Positions 42,001-49,360 of a stretch of 64,000 nucleotides of DNA are shown in pieces. Position 1 is the first letter of the stretch. Each line of letters begins with the position of its first letter. The notes beneath the pieces were generated by a model. It was not told the origin of the DNA and ran no database searches. It was given only the letters and a program-made list of their open reading frames with translations. Origin of the DNA: Atopobium sp. (GTDB lineage: Bacteria > Actinomycetota > Coriobacteriia > Coriobacteriales > Atopobiaceae); contig JAIJTS010000001.1 of the NCBI GenBank assembly GCA_022732885.1, forward strand, positions 1 to 64,000. Reading direction: 5' to 3'. The position numbers and the translations under genes are program-made.

Positions 42001-42917
42001 TTTTGCGCATCAAAACTAAAGAATCTAAAACCAAATGTTGTCTCGTAAGTATCAACAATATTGTTATCAACTAAAACCTGAGTGCGCACAACATAAAGAT
42101 GAGGGCTTGTAATGTCCCAAAGCTTGGGTGCTTCTGTAGTTATAGCAGTTACAGTAAATGTATCTGTGGAGCCAGCGCCAATGCTGCGCTCCGTGTTAGC
42201 TGACGCAATCTTTTGCTCAGGCGTTTCTCCGCACAAGTAAATAATTTGTTTTATTTGCGCAGATACAGCAGTTTGTAGCGAATTAACAACTGTTGTTGTC
42301 AGCTGAACAGAGGCGTTGCCACCAAGCTCTGAAGATAGATTGGGGGTGGCAATTTTTACACCATCTTTTTGCACGTAGATTGGATGGGTCACTATCAAAT
42401 CAACATCTCGCCCAATGCCAGCGCCAGAGTACCAACGGCTATTTGGTACTTGCGCGTTCACACGTACGGTAATGGTGTTGTATTCACTGAACTTAATATA
42501 TTGCGTAATGTCAAAAGCAAATGGTGAATAGCCATACGGATGCGTACCCAACAAATGACCGTTCACCCAAACTGTTGAATCCATGTAAACGCCGTCAAAA
42601 TCTAGGCGAAAATACTTATTTTTACATTCTTGATCAACTTGAAACGTTTTACGATACCAAGCCTCGCCACCTAATTTATAGGCACTCTGCGCTTCACCTG
42701 ATGTAGTAAATGGTTGGGTGATACTAAAATCGTGCGGAAGGTTTACCAAGTCCCATAAAGAGTCATCATAAAAAATATTTTCTGCACCGCTGGCATTACC
42801 TAATTTAAATTTCCAGTCTGTGTTCAAGTGCTGGACTCTTTCTGAAGAGCCTGTTACAGAGCTCATGCAGACCGTCTCAGGTGCAGAATTCATCTGTTCG
42901 GTTACTTGAAGTTTCAC
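39096..42917 (-). CDS. Large GH2 beta-galactosidase with accessory domains
   Basis: About 1270 residues. GH2 order: jelly roll (LNTDWKFKLG...LPHDFSI, WYRKTFQV, DGVYMDSTVWVNGHLLG), Ig-like domain, then TIM barrel with GVNAIRTSHN, MWSLGNEMTEG (acid/base E) and KLIGSETASS (nucleophile E). FVWTGFDYLGEPTPW follows. The C-terminal half holds invasin/Big-type Ig modules and an F5/8 type C-like module (FGYAKIHFFAGSDEIRVPKPG...ATYVRISF). Such proteins are normally exported, yet there is no signal peptide or LPXTG motif. I chose the GTG at 42917, preceded by AGGGGAG; a GTG at 42944 lacks a ribosome site. Codon use looks AT-rich relative to neighbours. Confidence 0.88.
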   Translation of the reverse strand: MKLQVTEQMNSAPETVCMSSVTGSSERVQHLNTDWKFKLGNASGAENIFYDDSLWDLVNLPHDFSITQPFTTSGEAQSAYKLGGEAWYRKTFQVDQECKNKYFRLDFDGVYMDSTVWVNGHLLGTHPYGYSPFAFDITQYIKFSEYNTITVRVNAQVPNSRWYSGAGIGRDVDLIVTHPIYVQKDGVKIATPNLSSELGGNASVQLTTTVVNSLQTAVSAQIKQIIYLCGETPEQKIASANTERSIGAGSTDTFTVTAITTEAPKLWDITSPHLYVVRTQVLVDNNIVDTYETTFGFRFFSFDAQKGFSLNGKRIKIKGVCLHQDQGALGSVSYADAINRQIQILKQMGVNAIRTSHNTPCKELVAACNTQGMLLDYEFFDGWTSHKNGNSNDYARFFSKEMGESELIGAKSSKTWAQFDLESSINRDYNAPSIVMWSLGNEMTEGTLGISHLPQVQADLIAWAKAADQSRPITTADNQLRLCSSELNPQAIADANGLVGLNYAGGAIYDWLHNLHPDWKLIGSETASSVNSRGIYHTYGVDDASQQLSAYDYSCVDWGHYASQAWYDVLIRDFIAGEFVWTGFDYLGEPTPWNGVDSGAKGRWPSPKNSYFGIVDTAGLPKDSYYFYQSQWNDSVHTLHLLPAWNKNVIYKNPDGTVDVVVYTDAQAVRLYFTQKGSTERKDLGLKSFTTKSTSINGFSYKIYEGPDKSNDESKNLYLTWKVPYAEGVISAEAYDEAGNVVDTSSWEGRQTLITTGNPNKLIASPNRETLSANGSDLLYVTVDIVDKDGNQVPDADNKVTFEVSGAGRLVGLDNGSSPDHQSYQDNNRNAFSGQLVGIVQAAEVPGKVDIRISSEGLESALVTIPVSAVDRKKTCQKEVKSLLYSRFLYVKLGSSVVLPQWVKVCYSDGTIKDEEVIWDDFDVEKCNSAGTFVIYGDVAGTRISVVVVVLNNIVALLNYSATTPVGQKPQLPDARPVIQADGTILQTLLPVTWDAAPKDAFDHEGTVVITGRANVFGSHLLVTASIRIQQEQLMLGQDIASSASVSLHGFEEVGHDGSDTKETQDQKDDIAYRLSYRQQQKQHELSSITYAYATQQRFGYAKIHFFAGSDEIRVPKPGTIALEISENGRDWIAVDVQETTAPVSQKTIVYTYDFSPVAATYVRISFKEQSEVLTKFGEYIGVAQIELLSISGSYTSYSTTQLASLVVNGKSIDQKAIKEKTYAIPERLATVEAITKENSSLTVLPPYHNKIKLLLESEDHTARDAFILTVKA

Positions 42918-42973
42918 CTCGGACGACTCCCCTTCTGAAGACACTAGTTAATGAGCAAGACTTCAAAAGTAGT

Positions 42974-43213
42974 TTAACTCCAAGGATCTCTTTCAAAAAG
43001 AGGCTCACTCATGGGACGACGATCTGAATATGGATCGTATCCATCATCATCCTCATTTTCAGCACGAACAAACTCGCTATCTACTTCCTGAGACTTCTTA
43101 GGTGTAAGACTATTTTGCTTTTCTGCCCTTTGAGGAGCAGCGCCGCTTTGCGACGCTGCGTCCTTTGGGTTAACTTTGTCATGTTGGTGGGTCTCTACAG
43201 CCTTATCACACAT
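42974..43213 (-). CDS. Small acidic hypothetical protein after clpB
   Basis: 79 residues from ATG 43213, or 83 from a GTG immediately after the clpB stop. The sequence is polar and probably disordered (KNSLTPKKSQ..EFVRAENEDDDGYDPYSDRRPMSEPLFERDPWS). It must be co-transcribed with clpB. No family recognised. Confidence 0.6.
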   Translation of the reverse strand: MCDKAVETHQHDKVNPKDAASQSGAAPQRAEKQNSLTPKKSQEVDSEFVRAENEDDDGYDPYSDRRPMSEPLFERDPWS

Positions 43214-43225
43214 GCGCAGCCTCAC

Positions 43226-45808
43226 TTACTTCTTGCGAGCAACCAAGTTGCCGTTCTCGTCAGTATCAACTAGAACAGTATCGCCCTCATGCAGCTCACC
43301 TGCAATAATCAAGTTTGCTACCTGATCAACAACGCGACGCTGAATCAGTCGCTTCAGAGGACGAGCACCGTAAACAGGATCCAGACCATCAAGAGCCAGC
43401 GACTGCTTTGCAGCCTCGGAAAGCTCCAGCGTCATGCGCTCGTTAGCAAGCCTGCTACGAACATCCTTGAGCTGAATGTCCACAATACGCTCGATGTCCT
43501 CAAGGCCCAGAGGCTGGAAGACAACCACGTCATCGATACGGTTCAAGAACTCAGGACGGAAGGAACTGCGCAGCGCCTCCATGACCTGCTTTCTGGACTC
43601 TTCGGTGAGGCCCTCTTCACCAGCACCAGCAATGAACTGCGAGCCAACGTTACTGGTCATGATAATGATGGTGTTCTTGAAGCTTACTACCCTACCTTGA
43701 CCGTCCGTCAGGCGACCGTCGTCCAGAACCTGCAGCAAGATGTTGAAGACGTCAGGATGAGCCTTCTCCATCTCATCCAGCAAGATGACGGAGTATGGAT
43801 GCCTACGAACTGCCTCGGTGAGCTGGCCGCCCTCGTCATAACCCACGTATCCTGGAGGTGCGCCAATCAGTCGCTGGACCGAGAACTTCTCCATGTACTC
43901 AGACATATCAATGCGGATCAGCGAGCGCTCGTCATCAAACAGCAGCTCTGCCAGCGCCTTTGCCAGCTCGGTCTTGCCCACGCCGGTTGGGCCCAGGAAG
44001 AAGAAGCTGCCCAGAGGCTTATTTGGATCTGCAAGGCCTGCGCGAGAACGACGGACTGCTGCAGCAACTGCGGAAACAGCGTCGTCCTGACCAATAACGC
44101 GCAGGTGAAGCTGGTCCTCAAGGTTCTTGAGCTTGTCCATCTCGCCCTGCATCATCTTGGACACAGGTACGCCAGTCCACGAAGAAACTACCTCGGCAAT
44201 CTCGTCCGTGGTGACCTCTTCTTTGAGGATTCCGCCGTCTTCCTGCTTGGCGAGAAGGGCTTTTTCTGCCTCATCGTATTTACGCTCAAGCTCTGGAATA
44301 GTGCTGTAACGAAGCTCAGATGCCTGCGCCAAATCACCCTCGCGGGTCACGCGTTCCATCTGCGTCTTTGCGTCCTCAATCTGAGACTTCAAGTCCTGTA
44401 CCAGGTCAATTGCGCCGCGCTCGTTCTGCCAGTTGGCCTTCATGCCATCCAGCTTCTCCTGCGTTGTAGCAATTTCTGCACGAAGGTTCTCTAGGCGCTC
44501 CTTAGAAGCAGCGTCCTCCTCCTTCATCAGGGCCTGCTCCTCAATCTGCATCTGAGTGAGCTGACGATCAACCGCATCAATCTCTGCTGGCATAGAGTCA
44601 AGCTCCATACGAAGCCTTGATGCCGCCTCATCTACCAGGTCAATTGCCTTATCTGGCAAGAATCGGTCAGAAATGTAGCGGTTAGAGAGGTCTGCCGCTG
44701 CAACCAAAGCGGAGTCCGTAATACGAACGCGGTGGTGCTGCTCGTACTTCTCCTTAAGGCCACGCAGGATAGAGATGGTGTCCTCAACAGTAGGCTCGGA
44801 GACAAGCACGGTCTGGAAACGACGTGCAAGAGCAGCGTCCTTCTCGATGTACTTGCGGTATTCATCCAGCGTAGTGGCACCAATTGCGCGGAGCTCGCCA
44901 CGGGCAAGTGCTGGCTTCAAGATGTTGCCAGCGTCCATGGAACCCTCGGAAGCGCCGGCGCCCACGATGGTGTGAAGCTCGTCGATGAAGAGGATAATCT
45001 GGCCGTTAGACTTGGCCACCTCCTTTACCACGCTCTTCAAGCGGTCCTCAAACTCACCACGGTACTTTGCGCCTGCTACCAGGGCAGACATATCAAGCTC
45101 AACAAGCTCTTTGTCGCGCAGGGTGCTTGGAACGTCGCCAGAAACAATGCGCTCTGCCAGGCCTTCTACAATTGCGGTCTTACCAACACCAGGCTCGCCG
45201 ATAAGAACAGGGTTGTTCTTGGTGCGACGGCTCAGAACCTGAATGGTGCGACGGATCTCTTCGACGCGGCCAATAACTGGATCAAGCTTTCCCTGGCGAG
45301 CAAGATCGGTCACGTTACGACCGTACTGCTCCAAGGCCTCAAACTGCGGCTTTGCGTCCTGAGAGGTTACGCGCTCATCGCCACGAAGCTCGTTGTAGAC
45401 CTCTTCCACACGCTTAGCGGTAACGCCGGCGTCGCGTAGGATTCTACCTGCGTCGGTGTTGTCATTTGCCAGCGCAGTAAGCAGGTGCTCAGAGGTAACG
45501 TAGGAATCTCCCAGCTTGGTGGCAAGCTTCTCGGCCTCGTTAATAACCTTGAGAAGGTCATTGCCAATGCCAATCTGTGCTCCACTTACCTTTGGAGCCT
45601 TGGAAATTGCCTGGTCTACCTGCGTAGCAATTGAGTCAGGGTCTGCGCCAATCTTCTCCAAGATAGAACGCAGGTTGCGCTCGTTACTATCAAGCAGCGC
45701 CTTGAGCAGGTGCGCTGGTGCAACCTCGGAAGCCTCTGCATCGCCAGCAATACCAAGAGCTGCCTGCAGCGCTTCCTGGGCGGTTACGGCCCATTTATCT
45801 AGTCTCAT
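43226..45808 (-). CDS. clpB: ATP-dependent disaggregase ClpB
   Basis: 860 residues, full length. Hexameric AAA+ machine that, with DnaK, extracts proteins from aggregates. N-terminal double Clp repeat (about 1-145), first ATPase with LIGEPGVGKTAIVEGLA and FIDELHTIVGAG, middle coiled coil (about 410-525) that marks ClpB, and second ATPase with FLGPTGVGKTELAKALAELL and SRAGLADPNKPLGSF. A HAIR-like site overlaps the upstream region. Confidence 0.98.
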   Translation of the reverse strand: MRLDKWAVTAQEALQAALGIAGDAEASEVAPAHLLKALLDSNERNLRSILEKIGADPDSIATQVDQAISKAPKVSGAQIGIGNDLLKVINEAEKLATKLGDSYVTSEHLLTALANDNTDAGRILRDAGVTAKRVEEVYNELRGDERVTSQDAKPQFEALEQYGRNVTDLARQGKLDPVIGRVEEIRRTIQVLSRRTKNNPVLIGEPGVGKTAIVEGLAERIVSGDVPSTLRDKELVELDMSALVAGAKYRGEFEDRLKSVVKEVAKSNGQIILFIDELHTIVGAGASEGSMDAGNILKPALARGELRAIGATTLDEYRKYIEKDAALARRFQTVLVSEPTVEDTISILRGLKEKYEQHHRVRITDSALVAAADLSNRYISDRFLPDKAIDLVDEAASRLRMELDSMPAEIDAVDRQLTQMQIEEQALMKEEDAASKERLENLRAEIATTQEKLDGMKANWQNERGAIDLVQDLKSQIEDAKTQMERVTREGDLAQASELRYSTIPELERKYDEAEKALLAKQEDGGILKEEVTTDEIAEVVSSWTGVPVSKMMQGEMDKLKNLEDQLHLRVIGQDDAVSAVAAAVRRSRAGLADPNKPLGSFFFLGPTGVGKTELAKALAELLFDDERSLIRIDMSEYMEKFSVQRLIGAPPGYVGYDEGGQLTEAVRRHPYSVILLDEMEKAHPDVFNILLQVLDDGRLTDGQGRVVSFKNTIIIMTSNVGSQFIAGAGEEGLTEESRKQVMEALRSSFRPEFLNRIDDVVVFQPLGLEDIERIVDIQLKDVRSRLANERMTLELSEAAKQSLALDGLDPVYGARPLKRLIQRRVVDQVANLIIAGELHEGDTVLVDTDENGNLVARKK

Positions 45809-45899
45809 AAAATCACCCTCCTACCCCAAACAAAAATCGTGCCGGGGACTGAATCTTCATCAGATTCTATATACCCCCAAGCACGACTTTTAATACATA

Positions 45900-45920
45900 T
45901 CTAAGTGTGTTTGTAGTAGA
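45900..45920 (-). promoter_or_regulatory. HAIR-like operator upstream of clpB
   Basis: TCTAAGT-GTGTTTG-TAGTAGA. The left half is identical to the hsp20 site; the right half matches four of seven. Flanking bases (GACTTTTAATACATA) are shared with the dnaK upstream region. Confidence 0.6.
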
Positions 45921-45998
45921 TTTTCTTATTGCACTATGCTGAGCTTTTTCACCACTCAGCTTTGAACTTTTACAGCCCTATCCTGCGTCTTATTGCCC

Positions 45999-46445
45999 CT
46001 AAAATTCTGCCTCTTTATAGACAAGATTTTGCTCAGCTTCCATTGTCGAGAAAAACTCACCAGGTGTAAGCACTGGAATATCCGAACGAGTAAAATCCGC
46101 CACATTTCTTGTGACGATACAGTCTGCCTTTATCTTTTTAGCTGCCCGCCAAATAAGACAGTCCTCAAAATCTTGCCACTGCTCATCAAGCGCATTCGAA
46201 ATGTCTGCACCATCAATAGAACATACATTGAGCAGCGGAAATACCTCTTTTAGTATTTTTTGCATGCGGTCAGAACCATGAGCCTTAGCGCCAACATAGT
46301 AAAGATCCGTGTATGACTGAGCTGCTATCCACAGCTCAGCATCTCTGAACTGCTTCATTATGAAAAGCTTTTTAGCGTCAGCAACAAACTGCTCTCTACA
46401 CAAAAAGACGTCCAGCAAAACGTTAGTGTCAATCAAGAGCTTCAT
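45999..46445 (-). CDS. PIN-domain toxin
   Basis: 148 residues. KLLIDTNVLLDVFLCRE carries the first catalytic aspartate of PIN ribonucleases, and FEDCLIWRAAKKIKADCIVTRNVADF the later acidic residues. It is the toxin of a type II pair with the upstream antitoxin, which it overlaps by 17 bases. GGAGG lies upstream; an ATG two codons earlier (46451) is also possible. Expected to cleave RNA; the target is unknown. Confidence 0.88.
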   Translation of the reverse strand: MKLLIDTNVLLDVFLCREQFVADAKKLFIMKQFRDAELWIAAQSYTDLYYVGAKAHGSDRMQKILKEVFPLLNVCSIDGADISNALDEQWQDFEDCLIWRAAKKIKADCIVTRNVADFTRSDIPVLTPGEFFSTMEAEQNLVYKEAEF

Positions 46446-46770
46446 AGTCATTTGACCTCCACTCGCTGATTGCCTCTTTGTAGGTGCTGTCGCCTAAATC
46501 ATTCCAAAACGACGCCGGCGCGGGAACAGAAATCTTCCCAAAGAGTGCCGAGAGCTGCTCTTTGTCCTTCTCGCTCAATTGGCGAGAAGACCCCTTAGCA
46601 GACAGCTCTGGTGCAGCACCCTCACGAGCATCGGGGAGCTTGCCCGTTACCAGCACATATTCAAACGCAGCATTAATCAGTTTGGTTGTGTTTGATCCAA
46701 GTGATTCAAGAACTTCAGAAACCTGATTTTTTACTTCAACAGGAACACGGGCGGTTACAATACTGTCCAT
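46429..46770 (-). CDS. RelB/DinJ-family antitoxin
   Basis: 113 residues. The N-terminal ribbon-helix-helix MDSIVTARVPVEVKNQVSEVLESLGSNTTKLINAAFEYVLVTGKLP is the RelB/DinJ signature, giving DNA binding and autorepression. The C-terminal part (SFWNDLGDSTYKEAISEWRSNDYEALD) should wrap the PIN toxin. AAAGGAGGG precedes the ATG. Confidence 0.88.
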   Translation of the reverse strand: MDSIVTARVPVEVKNQVSEVLESLGSNTTKLINAAFEYVLVTGKLPDAREGAAPELSAKGSSRQLSEKDKEQLSALFGKISVPAPASFWNDLGDSTYKEAISEWRSNDYEALD

Positions 46771-46865
46771 AGCCCCTCCTTTACCTAGTTACATCATTGT
46801 ATTCACGTATTACAACTAGGTCAAGAAGCAGAAAGCTAAACGGTTTCTGACTGAGTAAACCGAAT

Positions 46866-46905
46866 CAAAAAACCAGCCCCCCGCATACGTGTGCGGAGAG
46901 CTGGT
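46866..46905 (-). terminator. Terminator of the dnaK-grpE-dnaJ-hspR operon
   Basis: On the minus strand ACCAGCTC..CCGCA pairs with TGCGG..GGCTGGT, followed by TTTTTTG. Confidence 0.85.
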
Positions 46906-46935
46906 CATCTTGCTAGTAGCATTTGCCTCGTCGTC

Positions 46936-47409
46936 TTACGATTCCTTTGGCTGCGCCGAGTTGTCCTCGGCAGCGTTAGCGTCAGAAGGAGCGGAGCTTG
47001 GCATACCCAGTAGGCGCTGCATCACCATCTCTGGGCTGGTCTCGCTGTAGCGGACAAGCGAGGTGATGCGCTCGCGCATGTGGTACTCGTGGAGCTCATC
47101 CTCAAGCACGCGAATGCGTTCACGCAGCTCATCGATAAGATCGTCCTTCTCGAGAGCTCGCTCACGCATGTCCAAAATGCGCACAACACCGGCAAGGTTA
47201 ATGCCCTCGTCCGTCAGCTTGGAGACAAGATTGAGGCGGTCAATGTCCGCGCGAGAGTACAGGCGCGTGTTACCTCTGGAACGGCCGGGGTTAATCAGGC
47301 CCTTCTGCTCGTACACGCGCAGCGTCTGCGGATGCATGCCCGTGAGCTCGGCCGCAACGCTAATCATGTAGAGCGGCTTGTTACGACCGTCGTCCTTCTT
47401 TCGAGCCAT
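46936..47409 (-). CDS. hspR: Heat-shock repressor HspR (MerR family)
   Basis: 157 residues. MerR-type helix-turn-helix: PLYMISVAAELTGMHPQTLRVYEQKGLINPGRSRGNTRLYSRADIDRLNLVSKL, then a coiled coil (IRVLEDELHEYHMRERI). HspR represses heat-shock genes at HAIR repeats with DnaK as co-repressor in actinobacteria. Its start overlaps the dnaJ stop by one base. As last gene of the dnaK operon it would be autoregulated through the site at 51416. Confidence 0.95.
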   Translation of the reverse strand: MARKKDDGRNKPLYMISVAAELTGMHPQTLRVYEQKGLINPGRSRGNTRLYSRADIDRLNLVSKLTDEGINLAGVVRILDMRERALEKDDLIDELRERIRVLEDELHEYHMRERITSLVRYSETSPEMVMQRLLGMPSSAPSDANAAEDNSAQPKES

Positions 47410-48341
47410 TACCGCTCCTCTCGGTAGCTGCGCTCGTCGGCGTCAAGCAGCGCCTGAAGAGCGTCTCGCTCCTTCTTGGAAAGTTTTGTTGGAACCTTGA
47501 CGTCCACCGAAACATACAGCGCGCCGCGAGTTGCAGGATCCTTTACGCGAGGAGCGCCCAAGTTCTTGAACCTGAACGTCTTTCCGCTCTGTGTACCAGC
47601 GGGAACCTTGAGTCGCACGGTAGTTCCGTCAGGCGTTGGCACGTCAACCGAGGTACCCAAAGCCGCCTCGTAAATACTCACTGGCAGCTTCATGCGCACG
47701 TCAGCGCCATCTCGCGAGAAGACCGGGTGAGCTGCAACGTTGATGGTAACCACAAGGTTACCTCGTGGACCGCCATTGACGCCGTACTCACCGTGCTTCT
47801 TGTAGCGCAGCTTCATGCCGTCATAGGCACCGGCTGGTACCTTGATGGTCAGCGACTGCTCCTCACCAGTTGAAGGCACTCGATACGTTGCCTTGCGAGA
47901 AGTTCCCTTAAACGCCTCGTCAAACGATACGTTTACGGACATAGTCAGATCACTACCTGCAACTGGACGGTTTGCTCGCCCTCCAAAGATGTCGGCGAAG
48001 TCAAAGCCGCCAGCTCCCGCGCCCGCGCCACCGCCAAAGCCGCTAAAGAAATCAGCAAAGTTGGCGCCGTTTACGTTGGTGGTATAGGTGTAACCACCCT
48101 GGCGACCACCAAATCCACCTCCAGGAATGCCTCCAAATGCAAGCATCTGGTCATACTCCTGGCGCTTCTTATCGTCAGAGAGCGTGTTGTACGCTTCCGA
48201 AATCTCTTTGAACTTGGCTTCATCGCCACCCCTATCAGGGTGGTATTTAGCTGCAAGTTTCCTAAACGCTTTTTGAATATCAGACTTCGAGGCATCGCGC
48301 TTCACGCCAAGAACGTCATAAAAAGTCTTACTACCTGCCAT
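47409..48341 (-). CDS. dnaJ: DnaJ co-chaperone lacking the zinc-finger domain (class B, CbpA-like)
   Basis: 310 residues. J-domain KTFYDVLGVKRDASKSDIQKAFRKLAAKYHPDRGG with the HPD motif at about 34-36, a Gly/Phe-rich linker, then two beta-barrel substrate domains (DLTMSVNVSFDEAFKG, VKVPAGTQSGKTFRFKNLG). The cysteine-rich zinc domain of canonical DnaJ is absent: no CxxCxGxG repeats. In actinobacterial dnaK operons the J-protein often has the zinc domain, so this is a variant. Downstream of grpE and coupled to hspR. Confidence 0.95.
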   Translation of the reverse strand: MAGSKTFYDVLGVKRDASKSDIQKAFRKLAAKYHPDRGGDEAKFKEISEAYNTLSDDKKRQEYDQMLAFGGIPGGGFGGRQGGYTYTTNVNGANFADFFSGFGGGAGAGAGGFDFADIFGGRANRPVAGSDLTMSVNVSFDEAFKGTSRKATYRVPSTGEEQSLTIKVPAGAYDGMKLRYKKHGEYGVNGGPRGNLVVTINVAAHPVFSRDGADVRMKLPVSIYEAALGTSVDVPTPDGTTVRLKVPAGTQSGKTFRFKNLGAPRVKDPATRGALYVSVDVKVPTKLSKKERDALQALLDADERSYREER

Positions 48342-48373
48342 TCAGCACGGCCTCCTCTCTAAACTACTCTGTC

Positions 48374-49237
48374 TTACTCGGCTGCACCATTTGCAGCAGC
48401 GCCGTCTGTGCCTGCGCCATCTGCTGCTGCGCCGTCTGCGGCGCCATCAGCAGCTTCTGGCTCTGCTGGACGCTTTGGACCACCGTGGGTAACAACAACC
48501 ATCGCAGAACGAATGTCCTTGCCGCCCATGCGATAGCCCTTTTGGTACACCTGAGCGACGGTCTCATCATACGCATCGGTGTCCTCAATCTGACTTACTG
48601 CCTGATGAGAGAGAGGATCAAAGGCCTCGCCAACAGGGTTGACTACCTCAACGCCCTCTTTGTTCAGGACGCTTACAAGCTTGTTGCATACAGCGGAGAC
48701 GCCCTCAACAAACTGCTTGGCTGCAGGGTCAGTCAGATTGTCCGCGTGCTCAAGTGCACGCTCCAGGTCATCAATAACAGGGAGAAGATCAACTACCAGC
48801 TTCTCTGTTGCACGCTGGCGCTCATCAAGACGCTCCTGAGCGGTGCGACGACGGTAGTTATCCCAGTCAGCCTGCAGGCGCAGGAAACGATCATTTGCCT
48901 CAGCTGCCTGCTGCTTTGCTGCCTCAATTTTGTCGGAGACCGAGTCAAGCTCAGTCTGCAGACGGTCGCGCTCTTGAGCTGCACGCTGGGCGTCGGCAGC
49001 AATCTCTGCCTCTGCCGTCTCTTCTCCGCGACGAATTGCCTCTGCAACCATCTCTTCTTCGGTCATCGGACGGCCTGCACCGGCTGTGCCAGCTGCGCCA
49101 TTGGCAGCGGTAGCGTTGTCATCAAGCGTCTGACTTGCGGAATCATCCCCAACAACGCCGACGGCACCTACGGCTTCATCACCGTTATTCTCGTTATCAA
49201 AGGTAGTGTCAACCTTGTTCTGATCTTTTGTTGCCAC
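48374..49237 (-). CDS. grpE: Nucleotide exchange factor GrpE
   Basis: About 287 residues, longer than the usual 190-230. The core is SVSDKIEAAKQQAAEANDRFLRLQADWDNYRRRTAQERLDERQRATEKLVVDLLPVIDDLERAL, with the C-terminal beta wing VEVVNPVGEAFDPLSHQAVSQIEDTDAYDETVAQVYQKGYRMGGKDIRSAMVVV. Both ends carry Ala/Asp/Gly-rich tails. GGAGG fits best with the GTG at 49237; an ATG two codons upstream is too close. Second gene of the dnaK operon. Confidence 0.95.
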   Translation of the reverse strand: MATKDQNKVDTTFDNENNGDEAVGAVGVVGDDSASQTLDDNATAANGAAGTAGAGRPMTEEEMVAEAIRRGEETAEAEIAADAQRAAQERDRLQTELDSVSDKIEAAKQQAAEANDRFLRLQADWDNYRRRTAQERLDERQRATEKLVVDLLPVIDDLERALEHADNLTDPAAKQFVEGVSAVCNKLVSVLNKEGVEVVNPVGEAFDPLSHQAVSQIEDTDAYDETVAQVYQKGYRMGGKDIRSAMVVVTHGGPKRPAEPEAADGAADGAAADGAGTDGAAANGAAE

Positions 49238-49261
49238 TGCCATCACCTCCCTATGTGTAGA

Positions 49262-49290
49262 AGGCGGCCAAACGTTTCCGCCAGCCGCCT
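49262..49290 (-). other. Hairpin between dnaK and grpE
   Basis: AGGCGGC and GCCGCCT form a 7-bp stem with a 15-base loop in the dnaK-grpE gap, no T-run. It may stabilise or process the message. Confidence 0.45.
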
Positions 49291-49360
49291 CCGAGTCATA
49301 TCACATTGTCTACCAGCTACTGCACCAAGTTACCTAAGCGCATATGCCGAGAAACTCAGA

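Noticed and set aside
43289..44494. A 401-codon open frame antisense to clpB
   Set aside because: Lies wholly opposite the conserved clpB core, with leucine- and histidine-rich non-protein-like sequence.
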